A stretch of DNA of 64,000 nt from a virus (IMGVR_UViG_3300042336_000257:1-64000), one strand, 5' to 3'. Counted from the first letter of the stretch, positions 6,036 to 12,513 are shown. Notes: generated by a model from the sequence alone, not told the origin. A program made the numbers and translations.

Positions 6036-6509
6036 CTACCAGTTCTTATTGAACACGAACCCATCTTCGAAATCAAAATCATAACGAAGATTACAGTTCC
6101 AGGTAGCATCCCAATCAACTACCACGAACGAAGGTGCATCAAACCCATAGATGTCAGTGGTAAATTCTTCGGCAAATGCTGCCTCAGAATCATAAGGACC
6201 CTGATAGGCATCTTCGAAAGACTGAAGATCCGCCTCATCATAGAGTTCCAGGAATGCATTCACAGCACCCTTACCATAAGAACTACACAGAGTCTGATAC
6301 AGTTCCTGATACTCTTCGGAGATCTCATCCTCCAGAGTATCATTGTTCAGGATACCCTTGACAGTCAGCAACTCAGTGTAGAATTCAGTGTATTTGAGTT
6401 TGCCATCACGCTCATACCCACAGGCACGAACGATTTCAGACATCTTAGCAGGCGGGTTTTGTGCCTGCATTTCATTCACTTTGTTCAGCAGGGAAGAACC
6501 AGTCAGCAT
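6036..6509 (-). CDS. CyAbrB-like domain fused to ArdA-like antirestriction domain
   Basis: 157 residues. Residues 2-54 (LTGSSLLNKV..., IVRACGY, FYTELLTVKGI) match the N-terminal layout of cyanobacterial AbrB-type regulators (LTGKaLl, aCGY, FYeAlL.AKG). Residues about 97-157 (LQSFEDAYQGPYDSEAAFAEE, then FEDGFVF) match the C-terminal part of ArdA, an acidic DNA mimic that inhibits type I restriction enzymes. The middle is acidic and helical. Overall negative charge fits DNA mimicry. The join may target the mimic to AbrB-controlled sites or simply reuse a dimerisation domain; that is inference. An early-type leader (TACATT -10) precedes the ATG. Confidence 0.7.
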   Translation of the reverse strand: MLTGSSLLNKVNEMQAQNPPAKMSEIVRACGYERDGKLKYTEFYTELLTVKGILNNDTLEDEISEEYQELYQTLCSSYGKGAVNAFLELYDEADLQSFEDAYQGPYDSEAAFAEEFTTDIYGFDAPSFVVVDWDATWNCNLRYDFDFEDGFVFNKNW

Positions 6510-6569
6510 GGTCGGTGTCTCAGGAACGAATGTAATGTAGATCGGATTGGTCAGGAACGCAAGGGGGTG

Positions 6570-6593
6570 TGTGCCACTTATCAGACTGGCACA
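6570..6593. repeat. dispersed palindrome copy
   Basis: TGTGCCACTTATCAGACTGGCACA. The central TCA is the TGA stop of the minus-strand gene 6581-6775. Confidence 0.6.
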
Positions 6594-6775
6594 AGCCCCA
6601 TCTCATCAATCATAATATCCCGCACACTTTCACGGTCGAAACTATCACCACAGAAATCAGCACCTGAATGAATGTATTTAAACGTTGCCTCAATGATATC
6701 ATCATCAGTGGCACCCATATCATAAATGCCACCAGGACCATAGAAGGACTTTACGTAACGAATGAATTCCACCAT
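6581..6775 (-). CDS. small conserved-looking protein, unknown function
   Basis: 64 residues opening MVEFIRYVKSFYGPGGIYDM, with an acidic helical remainder (DRESVRDIMIDEMG). The ATG at 6775 shares a TGATG junction with the upstream stop, better than the GTG codon just upstream. Function unknown. Confidence 0.65.
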   Translation of the reverse strand: MVEFIRYVKSFYGPGGIYDMGATDDDIIEATFKYIHSGADFCGDSFDRESVRDIMIDEMGLVPV

Positions 6776-6984
6776 CACTTCACCTCCGCCAGCAGCAGTT
6801 TGTGAATGCGGTCTGCTTCCTCTAAGATATCACCATCCAGACGGTCCCACTCTACCCAATCATAGGCAGAAAGTGCAGTCTCATAAGAACCATCAGGCAG
6901 CAGGTTAGCATACATCAGAACCCGCTGATTGTTTGCATCCAAAGTGTAAGTGCAATTGTTGAGTTTGGAGATGGCGAAAACCAT
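6775..6984 (-). CDS. small protein, unknown function
   Basis: 69 residues: MVFAISKLNNCTYTLDANNQ, followed by an acidic, Trp-containing middle (YDWVEWDRLDGD) and a helix. The ATG at 6984 was preferred to a TTG 18 bp upstream. The leader includes a TAATAT -10-like element. Coupled to the downstream gene by TGATG. Confidence 0.65.
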   Translation of the reverse strand: MVFAISKLNNCTYTLDANNQRVLMYANLLPDGSYETALSAYDWVEWDRLDGDILEEADRIHKLLLAEVK

Positions 6985-7057
6985 TGGATTTCTCAGCGAC
7001 AAATGAATATTACCCCACCAGAGGACCCAGTGGCCAGAGGACCCAGTGGGGAATCAG

Positions 7058-7081
7058 TGTGCCACTACCTCAACTGTCACA
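7058..7081. repeat. dispersed palindrome copy
   Basis: TGTGCCACTACCTCAACTGTCACA. It contains the TGA stop of the minus-strand gene 7070-7216. Confidence 0.6.
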
Positions 7082-7216
7082 TGCAACGAACTCTTGGAGA
7101 TAGTAATCCAATGGCAGCTCAAGTTCAGCCGCTTTCTGTTCCCAAGCATCCCATTCTTCCTGGGAAGCATCATTCAGAAAATCTTCGAAAGTATAATCAA
7201 AAACTGGACCACACAT
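7070..7216 (-). CDS. 48-residue protein with DYYLQEFV tail motif
   Basis: Opens MCGPVFDYTFEDFLNDASQE, then carries KAAELELPLDYYLQEFV. The same KAAEL-x4-DYYLQEFV motif ends the protein at 13587-13793, so the two probably share a domain. The ATG follows a short AT-rich leader. The role is unknown; a small helical adaptor is my guess. Confidence 0.6.
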   Translation of the reverse strand: MCGPVFDYTFEDFLNDASQEEWDAWEQKAAELELPLDYYLQEFVACDS

Positions 7217-7276
7217 TGGATTAATTGCGACGACGAAGGTAGAATATCCCACCTGGTGGCAGATATCAAGGGGTCT

Positions 7277-7300
7277 TGTGCCAGTTCTCAAACTGTCACA
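7277..7300. repeat. dispersed palindrome copy, after stop
   Basis: TGTGCCAGTTCTCAAACTGTCACA lies just 3' of the stop of the minus-strand gene 7301-7453. It is a clean dyad (TGTGCCAGTT against AACTGTCACA). Confidence 0.6.
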
Positions 7301-7453
7301 TTACTCGAACGGGTCGAATTCTTTTACCCTACAATGAACATCTTCGTTAGGTTCGAGTTGCAATAACTCCCGCCAATCGATGTTATCCAGGTCCAGATCA
7401 TCATAACACATGATATCTAGTGTAACCTGTACGATACGCTTCTGTGCTAACAT
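7301..7453 (-). CDS. small acidic protein, unknown function
   Basis: 50 residues: MLAQKRIVQVTLDIMCYDDL, then DNIDWRELLQLEPNEDV and EFDPFE. The longer start at 7453 gives a natural first beta-strand and was preferred to an internal ATG at 7411. No family function known. Confidence 0.55.
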   Translation of the reverse strand: MLAQKRIVQVTLDIMCYDDLDLDNIDWRELLQLEPNEDVHCRVKEFDPFE

Positions 7454-7485
7454 GAGGTCTAGATGTGTATGTGTACTAGATTATA

Positions 7486-7638
7486 TCATGCATAATGACG
7501 ATATGCAAGCGATTCGTAATCTTGCCCATCTCGTGCATAATCCTCGTCGAGATCTAGTGCATCCTGTGCATAATACTCGTCGAGATCTTGTCCGTAATCG
7601 TTGCTGAATGTATAGTCGAGATCGTAGTCGTCGTACAT
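7486..7638 (-). CDS. 50-residue Asp/Tyr-rich acidic protein, DNA-mimic candidate
   Basis: MYDDYDLDYTFSNDYGQDLD opens a product with 13 Asp, 3 Glu and only two Arg and no Lys: net charge near -14 in 50 residues. Tyr-Asp and Asp-Leu-Asp-Glu units repeat. Part of the composition arises because the gene contains the island repeat CTCGTCGAGAT, read as Asp-Leu-Asp-Glu. The charge density is like DNA-mimic antirestriction proteins (Ocr, ArdA type). Neighbouring ArdA-like 6036-6509 supports such a role, but this is inference. Confidence 0.5.
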   Translation of the reverse strand: MYDDYDLDYTFSNDYGQDLDEYYAQDALDLDEDYARDGQDYESLAYRHYA

Positions 7639-7790
7639 AGCTCGTCGAGATTTGTTGAACGCTTATGAATTGTAGCATAAAACTCGACGAGATTGCAAGC
7701 CTTATGATGCACCGTCTCGTCGAGATTCATGCTAGTATATATGCACTCTCGTCGAGAAATGTTAAGATATGCTTATATTTCTCGACTAGA
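7543..7790. repeat. CTCG(A/T)CGAGAT repeat cluster, right part of island
   Basis: Copies at 7543-7553, 7576-7586, 7641-7651, 7683-7693, 7715-7725 and 7747-7757, with degenerate ones at 7613-7622 and 7780-7791. Spacing is irregular (about 30-65 bp), so this is not a CRISPR array. The first copies lie inside gene 7486-7638, the others in its 5' region. Confidence 0.7.
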
Positions 7791-7867
7791 TTCTACCATA
7801 CCCTTATAAGAATGTCAAGGTCTGTGAGCCTTATGTGTGGGTCTGGGGATTTTCGGCGGGGCGTGGC

Positions 7868-7896
7868 TTGACAAACTGCGCGTCTTATGCTATACC
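7868..7896 (+). promoter_or_regulatory. plus-strand sigma-70-like promoter
   Basis: TTGACA (7868-7873), 17-bp spacer, TATACC (7891-7896). This is a rare consensus -35 in the window and points toward the only plus-strand gene. The RNA would begin near 7903. Confidence 0.65.
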
Positions 7897-7901
7897 TGCT
7901 T

Positions 7902-7974
7902 AGGTCACAAGACTTAGACCTATTCTCATCAATTAACTCAATTGATTCTCAATTATTCATTTTTATTGAGAATG
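7902..7974 (+). ncRNA. candidate structured RNA or leader with three stem-loops
   Basis: Directly after the promoter come AGGTC/GACCT (7902-7906, 7917-7921), TCAATT/AATTGA (7929-7934, 7940-7945) and ATTCTCAAT/ATTGAGAAT (7945-7953, 7965-7973). The third stem is shared with 5746-5775 and 5890-5919. It may be the 5' leader of the homing endonuclease mRNA or a separate small RNA. It matches no RNA family that I know. Confidence 0.35.
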
Positions 7975-8113
7975 TTACAAATCACTGACATATATTTAAT
8001 TTAATATTAACCTTCCATACCTCACCATAATACACAACACCAAATTCATTATACCGTGTTATTAATTATACATACACTGTTATAAATCCACAGTACACAC
8101 CGTGTTATAAACA

Positions 8114-8947
8114 ATGGCAAGAGGCATCATTTATCTCATCATCAACAAGCAAACTGGTGAAAAATACGTCGGAAACACCACACTTGCAATGAATAAAGAA
8201 TGGGCACACCAGATAGACCGTGCTAAAAGAATGTCCCGAGAACCCTTACACAAGGCATTCAGAGAACATGGTGTCCATAACTTTATGATTAGAGAGTTAG
8301 ATGAATGCGATGAATTAGAGTTTAATGAGAAAACAAACTATTGGATAGAGCAATACAAACCTGAATACAATCCTGCCATTAGCGCCATAGAGATTGCTAA
8401 GAAGGCAATAGAAGAGTATAAACCTGCCGAAGGCAGGCCTGCCGAAGGCATAAGTGCCGAAGGCATAAGCGCAAGCGCCGCAAGCGCAGCACTACAAGAA
8501 CTTGCTAAACCAAAACCAAAAGAAAAAAGAAAAGTTAATACCTCACACTTAATGCAATGGAATGAGAATACCCGTGGAGATGGTAAGAAGACAGGTCTTA
8601 AAATAAGATGCAAGAACTTAGAAACTGGTGTATGCACTGATTATGAATCAGCCAGAGAAGCAGCAACACAAGTGACAGGCAATCCGAATAACCGTGCAAA
8701 CATTCTATCTGCTGCCAGGCATTACCGCATTGCCTATGGTCATCGTTGGCAGATCTTAGAAGAAAAGGAAAAGAAAAAGGCGGTGTTTGGTGTCGATAAA
8801 AAAACGGAGATAATTGGTCCCCGTTGTGAAAGTATTAATGCTGCTGTTCATTTTTTTGAAGGCACCGATAAAAACGGAATTCTCAAGAGTCTGAAGAATC
8901 CAGGGCGTTATAGTTGGAAAGGTTATTACTGGTTCTATGTACGTTAA
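8114..8947 (+). CDS. GIY-YIG homing endonuclease
   Basis: 277 residues, the only clear plus-strand gene. GIIYLIINKQTGEKYVGNT (residues 4-22) is the GIY-10-YIG (here Y-V-G) catalytic signature. R34/R41 and an acidic EFNEKTNYWIEQY segment suit the rest of the domain. Residues about 106-131 are a low-complexity Ala/Glu/Gly linker made from repeated TGCCGAAGGCA units. Two C-terminal modules follow, about 163-215 (intron-encoded-nuclease-repeat-like, ending YGHRWQIL) and 230-277 (ending YYWFYV), probably for DNA recognition. It ends flush against the convergent gene 8948-9136. It looks like a free-standing mobile gene that inserted between island and late genes. Confidence 0.85.
   Translation: MARGIIYLIINKQTGEKYVGNTTLAMNKEWAHQIDRAKRMSREPLHKAFREHGVHNFMIRELDECDELEFNEKTNYWIEQYKPEYNPAISAIEIAKKAIEEYKPAEGRPAEGISAEGISASAASAALQELAKPKPKEKRKVNTSHLMQWNENTRGDGKKTGLKIRCKNLETGVCTDYESAREAATQVTGNPNNRANILSAARHYRIAYGHRWQILEEKEKKKAVFGVDKKTEIIGPRCESINAAVHFFEGTDKNGILKSLKNPGRYSWKGYYWFYVR
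8425..8500 (+). repeat. palindromic low-complexity repeats within the endonuclease linker
   Basis: CCTGCCGAAGGCAGG, TGCCGAAGGCA twice more, then GCGCAAGCGC-type units, tandemly arranged. Each unit is a small GC-rich hairpin, unlike the AT-rich surroundings. They are read in frame as Pro/Ala-Glu-Gly and Ser-Ala repeats. Confidence 0.65.
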
Positions 8948-9136
8948 TCAGAGTCCTTTATCTCTTTTCTCTTGATTCGCCGTCTGCTGCAAATGCATAG
9001 TCGTATGAAGACGTTGTAGATTCGCATAGCGATTGTGCTGACGTGTTATGATTCCACTTTCCTTGGCTTTTGCAGCATCAACCTTTGCCTGTGGTGTTGT
9101 GAGAATCTGTTCCATGAACTGAAAGAACGTCTTCAT
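8948..9136 (-). CDS. 62-residue basic helical protein, late promoter
   Basis: MKTFFQFMEQILTTPQAKVD opens a basic, Gln/Lys-rich helical product. MKTF-FxEQ-type N-termini are frequent in T4-like cyanophage virion-associated or maturation-processed proteins. Convergent and flush with the homing endonuclease. A CATAAATA late promoter lies 21 bp upstream of the ATG. Confidence 0.6.
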   Translation of the reverse strand: MKTFFQFMEQILTTPQAKVDAAKAKESGIITRQHNRYANLQRLHTTMHLQQTANQEKRDKGL

Positions 9137-9156
9137 TTATCCTCTGACTTTTTGAG

Positions 9157-9164
9157 TATTTATG
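9157..9164 (-). promoter_or_regulatory. T4-type late promoter CATAAATA
   Basis: The minus strand reads CATAAATA 21 bp upstream of the ATG at 9136, matching the TATAAATA-type element used by sliding-clamp-activated late transcription. Confidence 0.55.
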
Positions 9165-9182
9165 GCGTCGCAAACCTCGATC

Positions 9183-9719
9183 TTAGAAACCATAGAATGA
9201 TTGTGAGATAAAGAAATTATAAGTCAATCGACCATCTGTAATATCATTACCATAAGGTGATGTAGGAGCATGAACATAATACCCAGGATAGGCAATCAAT
9301 CGATTATACTTATGAGCATACGATACTATCTCATTCTTCTCTCCATTGACAATTGATGTGCCACAGGATTCTGGTGCATCAGACAAATAGATGACCCCTG
9401 CATAAGGCACAGGATCAGCATGATACTTGTAATGATGATAATCTTTGATTCTTGTGTTTCTATCGCTTTGGATATCCCAGTCGATAACCTCAGTGGGAAG
9501 AATATGAAAATAAGACTCAATCAGATAATTCTGAATCTTGAAATGCTCCGATACAGTATGAAGAACATTCTCTTGTATTTCAGGACAATACAATGGACCC
9601 GTGCGGTATCCTTGCCATCCAGAATCAATATCCTTAGAGCAGTTATAATTCTGCTCCAAGGACATCTCTATGACTTCTTCTGGATTCTCAAAGAAGTCAT
9701 CAATAACAAGTACGTTCAT
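9183..9719 (-). CDS. 2OG-Fe(II) oxygenase-like protein (DUF6445-like)
   Basis: 178 residues. MNVLVIDDFFENPEEVIEMS opens like many phage oxygenase-fold proteins. Residues about 94-125 (HHYKYHADPVPYAGVIYLSD) give an HxD pair followed by a hydrophobic strand. YVHAPTSPYG...DGRLTYNFF near 152-172 supplies the distal His and an Arg, the usual Fe(II) triad and 2-oxoglutarate anchor. The substrate is unknown. It is the last gene of an operon with a Cys-rich protein and a glycine-rich tail adhesin (10086-11240), so virion-protein hydroxylation is a possibility. Confidence 0.65.
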   Translation of the reverse strand: MNVLVIDDFFENPEEVIEMSLEQNYNCSKDIDSGWQGYRTGPLYCPEIQENVLHTVSEHFKIQNYLIESYFHILPTEVIDWDIQSDRNTRIKDYHHYKYHADPVPYAGVIYLSDAPESCGTSIVNGEKNEIVSYAHKYNRLIAYPGYYVHAPTSPYGNDITDGRLTYNFFISQSFYGF

Positions 9720-9744
9720 TTCTTTGATTGTTGTGCTGATTTAA

Positions 9745-10089
9745 TCACTGAGGAGGTTCTGGAATATGATCGTCAGGACAACAATCTTTTCTTGACTCCA
9801 TGAACTTATCAAACTCTCCATTCATCCAATCTTCATCAGATTCTCTCCATTTACCCAATGGGCAGGCATCAAGAGCAAAACGAACTTTTGAATCCAAATA
9901 ACAACCACATTCCTTACAACGATTGGGAATTGGGTCGCGGCGATCACAGGCTTCACAAATTGCCTTTCTCTTTAATACAACTTCATTGGAACAAAACAAA
10001 CTATCACTTGCTTGTGCGTACTTGAGCACATCAAATGCAAACTTTGCAAGATTTTTTGCTTGCTGTGGTAACGATGGATAATCACTCAT
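9745..10089 (-). CDS. cysteine-rich zinc-ribbon-like protein
   Basis: 114 residues. CEACDRRDPIPNRCKECGCY (residues about 45-64) contains CxxC...CxxCxC, followed by CPLGKW and a later CC pair, so one or two structural zinc sites are likely. Its ATG overlaps the stop of the adhesin gene (ATGA), which implies coupled synthesis. In cyanophages similar zinc-ribbon proteins sit beside fibre genes; the role is unknown, perhaps assembly. Confidence 0.65.
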   Translation of the reverse strand: MSDYPSLPQQAKNLAKFAFDVLKYAQASDSLFCSNEVVLKRKAICEACDRRDPIPNRCKECGCYLDSKVRFALDACPLGKWRESDEDWMNGEFDKFMESRKDCCPDDHIPEPPQ

Positions 10090-11240
10090 TGGTACAATCC
10101 TTTAATGGTTTCAGAAGTTAATTCACCTGTATATATGTAATTTCCTAGGGCAGGGGCAATGGCACGTCCTGCATTTCCTGCAATACCACCATTACCTACA
10201 AGTGTCGATGTTGGTGATGTTGTGGTTGCTGCTGACCCTGATCCAAATAGAGCACCTGATGAACCTGGCTCTCCAGGATTTCCACTGGGTTGTCCATATT
10301 GAGGACTTGCTCCACATCCACCAGGCGCTCCTGCTCCACCAGCAACACCTGTAGTGCTTGGTTGATTGTATCCTTGACCGATTCCACCTGCACCACCATC
10401 ACCACCAGGAGCAGCAGGCACAGCATAATCAACTTGACAAAGATTATACCAACGTCCTACATTGCATCCACGGTTAAATTCACAGCAGTTGCCATCACCA
10501 CCACCTTTACCACCTACTTTATATCCACCAGGACAGTTATTGTTTGGACCACCACCACAATAACCACCAGTCCAATACTGATAGTTACAAGTTCCAGGAT
10601 TGCCTGATGTACCTTGAGAACCTCTGGCTCCACCTGATCCACCTGCATAAACCTGAGAACCTGCATCAATTACAACTTTAACAGCATATCCTGTTGAAGT
10701 TGAATAAATCGCAGATCCACCTACAGCACCAGGCGTACTATAAACAGTTCCACCTGATCCACCTGCACCATGAATCTTTCCACCATTTTGAACAATCAAA
10801 GACAGATTGTAGGCCAATGAATCAAACCTTGCCGCAGGTGAAGATGTGTTGATGGATCCAATCGTTCCCTGAACATAGAATCTCTTCTTGATGTTCTTGG
10901 GTAGATTACCAAACCAATTCTGTGCTCCAACATCAACACCAGGATTGCTAAAGTTGGCAGAGTTATCATCCGTTCCTGTCTGAACCAAATTATAATACTT
11001 CAGACTATTGCGAAACTGCGAACTCTTGAGATTCTTTGTCGTGCTGTTTGCAATCTGTGAGTTTTCAACAGCATCGGGTACAATTGGATCTGTTTCTGCA
11101 GAGGTTGTAACCGTTGTATTTCTCAGCAATTCAGATGCCTTAATTGGACCTGATGCAACTTCCTTAAAAGAGTTTCTTAGATCTCCAAACTTAATTGGAC
11201 CTGATGAAAATAAAAACGTATTACTTGTCGATATTGCCAT
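10086..11240 (-). CDS. glycine-rich tail fibre tip / adhesin
   Basis: 384 residues. The N-terminal 100 residues include a repeated SSGPIKFGDLRNSF / ASGPIKASEL motif typical of cyanophage fibre attachment segments. From about residue 155 to 350 it is dominated by Gly-rich loops (GAGGSGG, GGKGGGDGN, GGDGGAGGIGQG) with spaced Tyr and several Cys. This resembles the polyglycine-sandwich architecture of receptor-binding tips such as T4-like gp38 adhesins. The C-terminus ends YIYTGELTSETIKGLYQ. Host recognition is the likely role. It follows a late promoter at 11271-11278. Confidence 0.7.
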   Translation of the reverse strand: MAISTSNTFLFSSGPIKFGDLRNSFKEVASGPIKASELLRNTTVTTSAETDPIVPDAVENSQIANSTTKNLKSSQFRNSLKYYNLVQTGTDDNSANFSNPGVDVGAQNWFGNLPKNIKKRFYVQGTIGSINTSSPAARFDSLAYNLSLIVQNGGKIHGAGGSGGTVYSTPGAVGGSAIYSTSTGYAVKVVIDAGSQVYAGGSGGARGSQGTSGNPGTCNYQYWTGGYCGGGPNNNCPGGYKVGGKGGGDGNCCEFNRGCNVGRWYNLCQVDYAVPAAPGGDGGAGGIGQGYNQPSTTGVAGGAGAPGGCGASPQYGQPSGNPGEPGSSGALFGSGSAATTTSPTSTLVGNGGIAGNAGRAIAPALGNYIYTGELTSETIKGLYQ

Positions 11241-11269
11241 TAGACAACTAAGAATTCCTTAACGTACTG

Positions 11270-11554
11270 TTATTTAGTTTTGGAATCCACTTTTGCAGTT
11301 TCAGCAGTATAAGGCACTCGTCCTGTTTCTTGATACATCACCATATCATACTTGAACTTGCATTCCAGAGGTTTCTGATTGCACAGTTTCAGAGTTTGAT
11401 TGATGGTTGATTCAGTGTATGCATTTGACCCTAGAGCAAATCCAATCATACCTGTCAATACAAGGGCAGGATAATAGATAACCTTTCTCTTTACTGAAAA
11501 AGGGGTACGATTTCGCTGTTCAGGTAGCCCTGTTTCTGTACGTGTTGTTCCCAT
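11270..11554 (-). CDS. small single-pass membrane protein
   Basis: 94 residues. A charged N-terminus, then one hydrophobic segment at about 27-46 (YYPALVLTGMIGFALGS), then a soluble tail with two Cys (LCNQKPLECKF). This is an N-in/C-out topology with a possible disulphide. Unknown function. The late promoter of the adhesin lies within its last codons. Confidence 0.6.
   Translation of the reverse strand: MGTTRTETGLPEQRNRTPFSVKRKVIYYPALVLTGMIGFALGSNAYTESTINQTLKLCNQKPLECKFKYDMVMYQETGRVPYTAETAKVDSKTK
11271..11278 (-). promoter_or_regulatory. T4-type late promoter ACTAAATA
   Basis: The minus strand reads ACTAAATA 31 bp upstream of the adhesin ATG at 11240. It overlaps the 3' end of gene 11270-11554. 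Confidence 0.5.
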
Positions 11555-11572
11555 AATGTAGCATCCTCAATG

Positions 11573-11827
11573 TTAAAGAAAACTGCGGTTTGTTTGGTTG
11601 TTTTGTTCTTCTTCGATTTGTAATATACAACTTGGTATTTCATTGTCATTCCAATGTCTTACGACCCCTGCGATAATGAATAGATTAGTAATGAGATAAG
11701 TACCGAATATAACAGTCCGTATATGAGCAATGTGGTCTGCTTCTCTGTCATTTTTCGTCGCTTTCTCCCCAAGTGCTTTCGCCCACCATCGCCAAAGTTT
11801 TGTCCTCTTCCTTTTCTTCATTATCAT
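11573..11827 (-). CDS. small membrane protein with basic N-terminus
   Basis: 84 residues: MIMKKRKRTKLWRWWAKALG (a second ATG lies two codons in), a charged linker and a hydrophobic helix at about 38-58. It looks like a cyanophage family with the KRTKLWRWW...GEKA motif. Its 5' end overlaps the previous gene by about 75-80 bp in another frame, unusually long, but both frames look coding. Confidence 0.55.
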   Translation of the reverse strand: MIMKKRKRTKLWRWWAKALGEKATKNDREADHIAHIRTVIFGTYLITNLFIIAGVVRHWNDNEIPSCILQIEEEQNNQTNRSFL

Positions 11828-12053
11828 AAACAGATTGTCTTGACCTTACATAGGTGAGTTCTTTCCACTGATTATTATAGCACAGAACTAGCAATCGCTC
11901 ATTGGAATGCAACTTACAGGCAGCATAGTTAGTCTTATCCTTGGGCTTGACATTGACTTCAATTGTGATGTACTCTACATCCTTGAAATACACCCAACCC
12001 TCAACACCTTTGGTCCAGGTGACATAATCATTGACTTCAGGAATGTAACTCAT
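11748..12053 (-). CDS. conserved-looking small protein, unknown function
   Basis: 101 residues. MSYIPEVNDYVTWTKGVEGW suggests a small SH3-like barrel (VTWTKGVEGWVYFKDVEYITIEV, CYNNQWKELTYV), followed by an acidic, disordered tail. It shares an ATGA junction with the upstream gene. No function known. Confidence 0.6.
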   Translation of the reverse strand: MSYIPEVNDYVTWTKGVEGWVYFKDVEYITIEVNVKPKDKTNYAACKLHSNERLLVLCYNNQWKELTYVRSRQSVYDNEEKEEDKTLAMVGESTWGESDEK

Positions 12054-12331
12054 ACAAATGCAGATTCAAGTGGTGTTTGCTTAGGAATCATCGCAGAATA
12101 AGGAGTTGTTTTCCTTATATCCACCGACTGTCCAACACTTTTGGAGTTGATGGGGGAATAATATGTTCTTGTTTTGGTGTTGTAGAACCCCCAGATACAA
12201 CGAACGGCATCACCCAGATTGTAATCAAACCTACGGTCGTAATGAATCCAGATAGCAACAACATTGCGTTTAAACTCTGTCTGCTCATAATACATTCCCT
12301 CTGGTGCATTGTGTGGAAAATCAATGTTCAT
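12050..12331 (-). CDS. small protein, unknown function
   Basis: 93 residues starting MNIDFPHNAPEGMYYEQTEF, beta-rich with many aromatic residues (VAIWIHYDRRFDYN, CIWGFYNTKTRTYYSPIN). Overlaps the downstream gene by ATGA. The pattern is familiar from cyanophages. No function known. Confidence 0.6.
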   Translation of the reverse strand: MNIDFPHNAPEGMYYEQTEFKRNVVAIWIHYDRRFDYNLGDAVRCIWGFYNTKTRTYYSPINSKSVGQSVDIRKTTPYSAMIPKQTPLESAFV

Positions 12332-12345
12332 CGTTATATCCCAAT

Positions 12346-12510
12346 TCAGTCGTTATCAACAACGGCACGAATACGATTGGGATTGTATCCATCCTCAATC
12401 AGAGTTAGAATACATTGCATTGCTTGTTCTCTGGTCAGTTTGTGATATTGGGGGTCAATATCTTCCCAACCTGTGGTTTCTAATTCAACAATTTTATACA
12501 GTTGGTCCAT
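12346..12510 (-). CDS. 54-residue helical protein, unknown function
   Basis: MDQLYKIVELETTGWEDIDP begins a product with the pattern W-x2-ID...KLTREQA...DGYNPNRIRAVVDND. I recall many T4-like cyanophages carrying such a protein downstream of structural or auxiliary genes. No biochemical role is known to me. Confidence 0.62.
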   Translation of the reverse strand: MDQLYKIVELETTGWEDIDPQYHKLTREQAMQCILTLIEDGYNPNRIRAVVDND

Positions 12511-12513
12511 GAA

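Larger units (their letters stand above)
7639..8113. other. 475-bp non-coding region between acidic gene and homing endonuclease
   Basis: The left half holds the CTCGWCGAGAT repeats and an AT-rich minus-strand promoter-like zone. The right half holds a plus-strand sigma-70-like promoter, three successive inverted repeats and a very AT-rich leader with repeated ACCGTGTTAT units (about 8056-8114) before the homing endonuclease. No protein gene is convincing; a minus-strand frame from 7730 is only a by-product of the repeats. Confidence 0.6.

Noticed and set aside
5949-6671. Plus-strand open frame of 240 codons opposite the AbrB-ArdA-like gene
   Set aside because: The minus strand matches two known domains; the plus product is low-complexity Ile/Thr-rich and lacks a start context.
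7556-7730. Minus-strand frame starting MNLDETVHHK at 7730
   Set aside because: It exists mainly because of the repeat units (Asn-Leu-Asp-Glu) and overlaps the better-supported acidic gene in another frame.
7543-7790. Possible CRISPR array
   Set aside because: Repeats are 11 bp, irregularly spaced, partly inside a gene and lack uniform spacers; no cas genes.
8338-8637. Minus-strand open frame of 99 codons inside the homing endonuclease
   Set aside because: Low-complexity Ala/Ser product caused by the palindromic linker repeats on the other strand.
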